In this document: in pieces, positions 57,173-64,000 of the stretch
Layout of the letters: each line of letters opens with the position of its first letter
How positions within the stretch are numbered: position 1 is the stretch's first letter
Assembly: GCA_028583415.1 (NCBI GenBank)
Contig: CM053269.1
Location: 51,675,322-51,739,321, forward strand
Direction of reading: 5' to 3'
Source of the DNA: Protea cynaroides
Taxonomy: Eukaryota; Streptophyta; Magnoliopsida; Proteales; Proteaceae
Length of the DNA stretch: 64,000 nucleotides
Program-made: the position numbers and the translations under genes
Notes under the pieces: model-generated
Databases searched by the model: none
Told to the model about the DNA's origin: nothing
What the model saw: only the letters and a program-made list of their open reading frames with translations

Positions 57173-57539
57173 GAGAATACCTTAGTTTTCCTAGATCCTT
57201 TATTTCAAACTCACAACCAAGGAAGCTTGAGGCGAGAGATCTCGTCATCACTATCATTTCTAGTGACAACTTTATCATCAACATAGACTAAGAGAAGAGT
57301 GACTTTGTCACCATATCGCTTAATGAACAGAGTATAGTTAGCATTACTTTGCCTATACCCCATGGTTCAGAGTTTCGACTGAAATTTCAAATTTGGACCG
57401 AAACATATCGGTTTTTATCAAAACCGATATGAAACGGGGTGACGGTACAGTTTGTACCATATTTTTGTCCGATTTCTTGATTTCGGCCATATTTCGGTCC
57501 AATTTCTTGATTTCGGACATATTTTGGCCGTGGTGCTCG

Positions 57540-57849
57540 GGCAGATCGCACCAGGACTTACTGCAAGAGCAACACATCTAGAGCAGTCGGGCATGGTGAG
57601 ATCGTCTCTGCATTGATAGAGGCCGCCAACGTCCTGTTAGCTGGTGCCGTAGATGGTGAATTTGTTAAAGGAAGAGTAGGTGGCTGAGTTTACGAGCGAG
57701 ATGAGCCTGGGGAGAACCTGAGTAGAGCAGCCACCAAAGATGAAGGAATCTGTGGCTGCAATTGATGGGTTTGAGAGAGATGAGAGAGTAAGGAAAGGGA
57801 GAAGAGACGAAGGATTCTCTGGGCGTGGATTTGTTTCTTTCAACTCCAT
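57540..57849 (-). pseudogene. Captured DUF26 (plasmodesmata-located/CRRSP-type) 5' gene fragment
   Basis: From an ATG at 57849 the frame reads a short N terminus, then 'TDSFIFGGCSTQ', 'LISLVNSATYSSFNKFTIYG', one in-frame stop, then 'GLYQCRDDLTMPDCSRCVA'. The last piece has the exact C-x8-C-x2-C gnk2/DUF26 motif (57612-57574). This is the start of the first DUF26 domain of PDLP/cysteine-rich repeat secretory proteins. The rest of the gene (second domain, membrane span) is absent. It lies wholly inside the hAT-type element and matches nothing in copia elements. In-frame stop and truncation make it non-functional. Confidence 0.78.
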
Positions 57850-57902
57850 TAATGCTTTGAAGACTGAGTTGTGAGAGAGGAAGTGATTCCCCAAGACTCC
57901 TG

Positions 57903-58180
57903 CAACAACAAAAACACAAGAAAACGAAGAGTTGTTTCAGAAAGGTTTTCTTTATTCAAAGATGATAAGTACAAGTCCCAATTGATTTCTTATCTATACA
58001 GTTGTAAAGCTACTGATTAACTCTATATTCTAATCTACTAATCAGATGATGCCATCTGTATTAGAAAACTCTAGTAGACATATGAGTTGTATCTGGATTT
58101 GTATCTTGGGCCTCAATGGGCCTAATTGTGTGGTCTCCTGATTTCATACGATTGTTTTTTATATTTATTTTTCAACAGGC
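57903..58180. other. LTR- or UTR-like segment inside the hAT-type element
   Basis: On the minus strand it runs from 'TGTTGAAAAATAAATA' to 'TTTGTTGTTGCAG' with an AATAAAG motif. It could be a small solo LTR (no target duplication found) or captured 5' leader of the DUF26 gene. Confidence 0.3.
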
Positions 58181-59430
58181 AACACCAATACAGTTTAGTT
58201 ATTATCGGAACCTCATTCGAAATATTTTTCTTTTTTTTTACCAAGTTTCGCTGAGATTTTGGTCAAAACCACCGAAATTTTGGTTTTTGATCTGACCGAA
58301 ACGAGGCACGAAACAGAAATTACGATCCTTGCTATACCCTGCTAAAATCATAGTCTTGTGAAACCTGTCAAACCAAACTCGAGGAAACTACTTCAACCTA
58401 TAGAGTGTACGCTTCAATTTGCAGATTTTTCCATGAGTTGTATCAGAGGAAAAACCTGGAGAAATGTCCATATGTACTTCTTCGTCAAGTTCCCTATGCA
58501 GAATTGCATTCTTGATATCAAGTTGTTGAAGATCTCATCTCAGATTAACGACACAAGATAATAGAACTTTAACAGTATTTAATTTGGCAACTGGAGAAAA
58601 TGTCTCTTGATAATCAATCCCATGTCTTTGTAAAGCTCTTAGCCACAAGCTTCGCTTTGTACCTATCCACCATCCCATCAATTTTCAATTTCACCACAAA
58701 CACGCATTTGCAGTTAGCAGATCAATTTCTTAGAGACAGAGCATCAAGATCTCATGTATCATTCTTTTCCAAAACTTTCATCTCTTCCATCATAGCTGTT
58801 TTCCACTCTGGATCTACACAAGCTTCCTGCCTCTTCTATGGAATACTAACAGAGGAAAGGGAAGATGCAAAAGCATGATAGGAAATATAAAGAGAGTCAT
58901 AAGAGACAACATTAGATATAGGGTCTTGAGTACAAGCCTTAATACCTTTAATACCTTTACGGACAACAATAGATAACTCAGGAGAAGAGAAGGATGGTGT
59001 AGGCGGATCTGGCATGAGGATGGCGATGGGATAATTGATGTTGCAGTGGTGGTGGTGGTCTCATCTTGCTTTGTCTTTCAAGTCTTTTGATAGACTTGAA
59101 GGGTTGACTTATTCGGATTCTCCTACGGTTCCTCCTGGACCATAATTGGTGTATATGGTTCAGGTTCCTCCTGAACCGAGACTGGTGGTATTGGTGGTAC
59201 TAGCGGTGGTTGCTCCCCTTGAGTTGGAGTATCCTCAGGTAGAGTCAGAACATGAAGAATATCAAGAACAGACACATCTTCAATATTCACAAACTCCCCC
59301 TGAAGAGGTGGCGGTGGGTAGTATAGGGACTCATGGAAGAGAATATCCATGGTCACCAAAGTATGACATGTGGGAGGACGGTAACACTTGTAGCCCTTTT
59401 GAGTAGTCGAATACTCCAAAAATATACACC

Positions 59431-59498
59431 GGAGACCATGAGGTTCTGGCTTGTTGGGAGACCACGGGGTTCTAACTTGCTAGGAGACCGATGATCGG
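59431..59498 (+). repeat. 26-bp tandem repeat, about 2.5 copies
   Basis: 'ggagaccatgaggttctggc' at 59431, 'ggagaccacggggttctaac' at 59457, partial 'ggagaccgatgatcgg' at 59483. It duplicates integrase-tail coding sequence of copia-2. Confidence 0.85.
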
Positions 59499-59560
59499 GA
59501 ATATAACACACAACCAAAAAGGTTGATGTGATGTAAGTGATAACATCCAACATTGCAGCA

Positions 59561-60295
59561 ACTCAAACCAATATAAGAGGTTGATGTGATAGGGTGTTGC
59601 TAAAGCCGTGACAAAATTGGAGCATATCGTAGATCACAGATTGATATAGCTAAGGGGATATCGCTACAACAAATTGATTGCTCATTTGAATAGATTTTGT
59701 CCTGGAAGTTGATGAAATGGGGCTAATCAATATCGAAATCAGAGAAACTTGTTGTTAAAGTTAGATTGATTTAGATCTAATGTTAATGCCATAAGACTAG
59801 AATTAATATTGCTGTTGCCAATCCAGATCCTAACTACAACGGTGAGCTAGTGTTGTTGCAATGAATCAGATCATGAAAATACTGAAACAATCTCGACCTC
59901 AATAAAATAAAATAAAAATCAGGAATCGCAATCCAAACACTACATGAATCTTGATCCACAAGGCTACAGAAATCTTGATCCCAAAAATCCTCAAATCTCG
60001 ATCAAAGAACCGATTTCAATCTAGTCAGGATCACAAAATTCTCGGTCTGCATAAAACTTCTTAAAAAAGTTTTGCTGAAATATAGGAATCCCTAACTGTA
60101 GAGAAAGAATTATGATCTCATAATTAATCTCAATCTACTGTCCAACAAAATCAGCAACAAAAATATTTTGATCCAACAAGAGATGATGATAGAAGCTTTT
60201 CGATAATTGCATGATTAGATTTTCAATAGGAGACGATTCAACCTTCAATATGGATGGAGAACTCAATCTTCAACAAGAAGAAAACCAATTACAAG
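59561..60295. other. Unassigned spacer between copia-2 and copia-3
   Basis: Repeat-like AT-rich sequence with no coding resemblance. It may contain the lost 5' part of copia-2. Confidence 0.35.
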
Positions 60296-60492
60296 TGTTA
60301 CAGTTTAAATAATGTAAGGGCCAAACAGGCCCCGATAGAGGCTGCAGCTAGGATTAGTGTCAACCGCTGTCGGCTGAGGCTGTTTGGCTACTTTGACCTT
60401 TTAGTTAGTTTCCTTCTTTGATCTTTTTTTTATTTTCTTCTTATGTCTTCTCTATCTATGGATACTTTCCTTGTAATTGGTATTGTTTTCTC

Positions 60493-60500
60493 TATAAATA
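60493..60500 (+). promoter_or_regulatory. TATA box of copia-3 LTR
   Basis: TATAAATA about 200 bp before the LTR end, the normal position for a copia promoter. Confidence 0.65.
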
Positions 60501-60555
60501 CAATGTTTAGAGGAGAAGAGAGGATTGATTTTCTCTACAGTAATTTTTTGCTTTG

Positions 60556-60558
<3 letters not shown>

Positions 60559-60606
<48 letters not shown>
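60559..60606 (+). repeat. (CT)n microsatellite in copia-3 LTR
   Basis: About 24 units, followed by (CTT)n at 60610-60629. Lies in the probable transcribed leader. Confidence 0.95.
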
Positions 60607-60609
<3 letters not shown>

Positions 60610-60696
60610 TTCTTCTTCTTCTTCTTCTTAATCCTCTTATTTTCTGGTTTGTGAAAGTTTGTAAAGGTTTCATTGTCTATCTTTAGTTTTGTTACA

Positions 60697-60708
60697 TGGT
60701 ATCAGAGC
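60697..60708 (+). other. copia-3 primer-binding site
   Basis: TGGTATCAGAGC, complementary to initiator Met tRNA, directly next to the LTR. Confidence 0.92.
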
Positions 60709-61139
60709 ATTAGATCTTGGTTATCATCAATCCTTGGTTTGATAGGTCTATGATATTTTTTTTGTTCTATCTATGTACTAATTTGCTGCTCTAGATGACC
60801 AAGATCTGCTATACCAACTACTATGCTGATTTGTATGTGATTAATAATATATCGATCATCTTCTACCTATCTATGTGGTAAGTATTGCATTAAGAACAAA
60901 AAAAAAAAAATTTACTTATTTTCCTACCGCCTCCCATCTCGAGCCTACTATTCCTTGGCCACTCGGTTGGTTGAACCGAGAAGATATTTAATTGTGCAAC
61001 AATATTGTGTCCCACCTATTCCCTCGATCATCCTCTGCTTCTCTTTGAGCCTTACCTCCTTGGCCTCTCAGATGGTGGAACTGAGTGAAAGAAGAATTTT
61101 TTTTTCTTTTGTTGCTTGGTTCTATTGTTTATTTCTTAC

Positions 61140-62400
61140 AATAACTAATTACAAGCCTTCGGATGTTCAAATCATCTCTATAAAATTAAAAGGGGTGTCA
61201 AATTACCTCCTATGGGTCCTCTACTAATGCTTCTCAGTATGGTAATGTTTCTCTCTCTCCGTCTATGTCATTATCCTCTGTCCTACATGTACCTAATTTT
61301 CCTCTTAATCTTTTGTCTATAAGTCAACTAACTAAATCTCTGAATTGTGTTGCTACCTTTTATCCTTCTTATTGTATCTTTCATGATCTCAGGACCAAGG
61401 AGATGATTGGTGGCGGACGTGAGTATGTTGGTCATTTATCTCTATCTAAGATAAAAGTTTTAATTCTTGGATGCAAGTCTCTCACTTCCTTCTAATGTGA
61501 GGCTTATGAGTTAGGCAAACATCATCATTCGTCCTTTCCTTCTAGTACTAATCGTAAAAATTCTAGTCCATTTTCTTTAGTGCATTCTGATATTTGGGGT
61601 CCTTGTTGTGTTCTCAATAGGTTAGGTTTATCTTATTTTGTAACTTTCGTGAATGATTTTTTCAGGATGACCTGGTTTTATTTAATAAAAGATCGTTCAG
61701 AGTTTCTTTCAATTTTCAAAAGATTTTATATGAAAATTTTAACTCAATTTGGTGTGCCTATTAAAGTGTTGAGGACTGATAATGCTCTTGAATATGTTCA
61801 ATATGTTGTTTCTGATTTCTGTTTTGCTAATGGTATAATCCATCATACCAGTTGTGCCTATACCCCTCAATAGAATGGAGTTACTGAACACAAAAATAAG
61901 CATCTATTAGATATTGCTAGGTTCCTACTATTTCATATGAATATCCCTCAATTTTATTGGTGTGATGCTGTGTTAATAGCATGCTTTCTTATTAATCGTA
62001 TGTCATCCTCTGTTTTAAACAACAAAATACTGTTTCGTCTTCTTTATCCTACCACTCTTTTATTTCCTGTTCATCCACGAGTATTTGGTAGTACATGTTT
62101 TGTTCATATTATGCATCCAAAGTTGGGAAAACTCTCACCTCGTTCTCTAAAGTGTATATTTCTTAGTTATTCTCGTACTCATAAAGGGTATCGTTGTTTT
62201 GATCCTACTACTAAACATCATTATGTCAGTCCTGATGTTACCTTTTTCGAAGACAAGTCATATTATCAAGTCGTGGTGTCACATCCTTCTCCTCCTTCTG
62301 AACCGCCGGTTCCCATAGTTCCATCTGATGATTCTCCACTCCCTGCTACATCTTCTACATCTGACGACCCACCACCTTCCCTACAAGTTACCAATGGCGT
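61140..62400 (+). pseudogene. copia-3 gag stub, protease remnant and integrase
   Basis: The gag stub 'PSDVQIISIKLKGVSNYLLW' (to 61226) passes within about 40 bp into the protease C-part ('LHVPNFPLNLLSISQLTKSL'). Integrase at 61580-62280 keeps 'HSDIWGP', 'LRTDNALEY' and the Glu of 'NGVTEHKNKHLLDIARF', the DDE residues, but stops interrupt at 61493 and 61871. The tail 'FLSYSRTHKGYRCFDPTTKH' follows. Confidence 0.85.
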
Positions 62401-64000
62401 TCTAAGGTGCCTCCACCAAGTACTACACCAGTTGCTTCACCGACGGCTACTACTACTCCTGATCCTGAGGTCTCCCTTAATCTCCCTATTGCACTTCGTA
62501 AATGTACTCATACTCGTAAAAGCACTTTTCCTATTAAGAATTTTGTTTCCACAGCCTATCTCCCTCGTTGTCACAAAACTTTGGTTCACTCATTATCTAC
62601 TACTATTGTTCCTATTACTGTTTCCCAAGCATTGTCCCATCCAGGGTGGAAAGCAGCTATAGATGCTGAGATGGATGCCTTATTGGCACACCAAACATTG
62701 ACTATTGTAGATCTTCTTGAAGGACATTTAGTGGTTCGTTGTAAATGGGTTTATATTGTAAAGCATAATTTTGATGGTACTATTGATAGACTAAAGGCAC
62801 GCCTGGTGGCCAAGGGATTCACTCAGACGTATGGAGTAGATTATTTTGAGAAATTCTCTCCAGTTACTCGTCTTAATTATGTTTATGTTATTATTTCCTT
62901 GGCTGTGAATCTTGATTGGCCTCTTTATCAAATGGATGTGAAGAATGCCTTCTTATATGGTGATCTACCCGAAGAAGTCTATATGGATCAACCTCCAGGG
63001 TATGTTGCTCAAAGAGGGAACTTAACTAAGGTGTGCAAATTGCTTAATGCAATTTATGGACTAAAACAATCTCCTCGTGCATGGTTTGATAAGTTCAGCA
63101 CTGTTATTATAAATTTTGGCTTTGTTACATGCTACTCTGATAACTCTATTTTTGTTCGGCGTCGTTCCTTTTATGTCACCGTTATTGCTGTTTATGTTGA
63201 TGATATTATTGTTACGGGGAATGACAAAATAGGCATTGCTGAAATCAAATCATATTTGAACACTAAATTTCAAATGAAAGACTTAGGTCTTCTTCATTAC
63301 TTCTTGGGGATTGAAGTGATACGTAATAGTAAAAATTAGTTTATCTCAAAGGAAATATGTGCTTGATTTACTTTCTGAATCAGGAGTTCTTGGAGTGAAC
63401 CAGTTGACACACCAATGGATCCACATCAGAAGCTTGAAATTTGTGACAGTCCTGACTATTCTGATATTCATCAATAGTGACGCTTGATTGGAAAGTTGAT
63501 TTATCTAACTGTAAATCGGTCTGATATTTTTTTTGTTATTGGTGTTGTTAGTCAGTTTATGCATGCTCCTAAAGTTGTCCATTGAGAAGCAGCTTGCCGC
63601 ATATTGCGGTACCTCATGAAGTCTCCTGGAACTAGTCTTATTTATAATCGACATCGACATCTTGACATTGTTGGCTATTCTGATTCTGATTGGGCAGGGG
63701 CTGATAGTGATAGACGGTCCACTACTGGATACTGTACCTTTGTTGGAGGTAATCTGGTTACTAGGCGGAGTAAAAAAAACAAATTACTATATCCAAATCT
63801 AGTGCTGAAGCCAAATATCATCCTATGACACATACTACTGCTGAGCTGTTATGGTTGAAAAATCTTCTACAAGAACTTGGGTTTCCAGTCTCTCGACTCA
63901 TGTCCTTGATGTGTGATAATCAGTCAGCTATATATATTGCTAGTAATCCAGTCTTCCATGAACGTACCAAGCACATTGAAGTTGATTACCATTTTGTTCG
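62401..64000 (+). pseudogene. copia-3 reverse transcriptase and RNase H
   Basis: A long open frame to 63339 contains RT from 'KAAIDAEMDALLAHQTL' through 'QMDVKNAFLYGDLPEEVYM' to YVDD (63193-63204). After stops and shifts, RNase H follows at 63604-63828 ('GYSDSDWAGADSDRRSTTGY') and to the window end ('HERTKHIEVDYHFV'). RT core motifs are complete, but this is the only long intact stretch. Confidence 0.88.

Larger units (their letters stand above)
57361..58331. mobile_element. hAT-type non-autonomous element with captured gene piece, 971 bp
   Basis: Exact 8-bp duplication CTATACCC at 57353-57360 and 58332-58339, splitting the copia-2 RT codons for 'LAGY'. Ends CATGGTTCAGAGTTTC and, reversed, CAAGGATCGTAATTTC (11 of 16 match). 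Subterminal 'ccgaaat/gaaatttc' repeats are typical of plant hAT MITEs. The middle is unlike the ends and codes for part of a DUF26 protein. Confidence 0.85.
56342..59560 (-). mobile_element. Ty1-copia fragment (copia-2), broken by a hAT-type element
   Basis: Minus-strand order: end of integrase and linker (59540-59100, 'YSTTQKGYKCYRPPT'), reverse transcriptase (about 58680-57190, with YVDD codons at 57285-57274), RNase H (57172-56342, ending 'LHLYDIFA'). No LTR, PBS, gag or most of integrase is found. Interrupted at 57361-58331. It has many stops and frameshifts. Confidence 0.85.
60296..60696 (+). repeat. copia-3 5' LTR (start inferred)
   Basis: The right end TTGTTACA directly precedes the PBS. 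I placed the left end at TGTTACAG because it mirrors that end; without the 3' LTR this is not provable. The LTR holds a TATA box and a (CT)n run. Confidence 0.65.
60296..64000 (+). mobile_element. Ty1-copia element (copia-3), 3' end beyond window
   Basis: 5' LTR (about 60296-60696), primer-binding site, a stub of gag, then protease remnant, integrase, RT and RNase H on the plus strand. Most of gag and the protease active site are missing. Stops at 61493, 61871 and later, plus frameshifts (around 62400 and after 63339), make it defective. The 3' LTR lies outside the window. Confidence 0.9.

Noticed and set aside
57903..58180. Solo LTR inside the hAT-type element
   Set aside because: TG..CA-like ends can be proposed but no flanking duplication is found, so I did not call it.
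60452..60673. Arg/Glu-rich 73-codon minus frame
   Set aside because: Antisense translation of the (CT)n and (CTT)n runs in the copia-3 LTR.
1..64000. tRNA or rRNA genes
   Set aside because: The only A/B-box pairs are within SINEs that lack cloverleaf continuity; no rRNA-like sequence seen.

Overview
The window is nuclear DNA of a flowering plant, probably a eudicot. It is AT-rich and intron-containing, with plant-only protein families and dense, decayed plant transposons. I cannot name the species. There are no rRNA, tRNA or CRISPR features and no bacterial-type operons. I support five protein-coding genes: a secreted wall-associated galacturonan-binding-type protein (2462-3385, minus); a small stress-responsive A/B-barrel (Dabb) protein with two coding exons (4440-4834, minus); an ATL-like membrane RING-H2 E3 ligase in three exons spread over 11 kb (7215-18361, minus); an AP2/ERF factor of the ERF024-ERF027 type (37978-38574, plus); and a CBF/DREB1-type AP2/ERF factor (53138-53809, minus).

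Layout. 1-7 kb: small genes and unassigned spacer. 7-18 kb: the RING-H2 gene. Its second intron is about 9.7 kb and holds a SINE, two complete hAT-type elements, a 5'-truncated RTE LINE, tandem repeats and a microsatellite. 18.4-37.5 kb: no host gene that I can support; MITEs, SINEs, a G-box-bearing foldback and a triple nest (hAT-type MITE containing a Mutator-like element containing an L1 LINE). 37.9-53.8 kb: the two AP2/ERF genes, tail to tail, separated by a minus-strand Ty1-copia element that carries a 2.36 kb solo-LTR insertion. 54-64 kb: two more copia elements. The minus-strand one is broken by a hAT-type element that carries a captured piece of a DUF26 (plasmodesmata-located / cysteine-rich secretory) gene. 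The plus-strand one has lost most of gag and runs off the window end.

How the genes relate. The two AP2/ERF genes look like the conserved CBF/DDF plus ERF025/027 neighbour pair of eudicots, involved in cold and drought responses. The other three genes act separately: cell-wall perception, a small stress protein and ubiquitination at membranes. The most informative part of the window is its transposon record. Several insertions have exact target-site duplications and also an uninterrupted relative of the target repeat elsewhere in the same window, so the boundaries can be checked internally.
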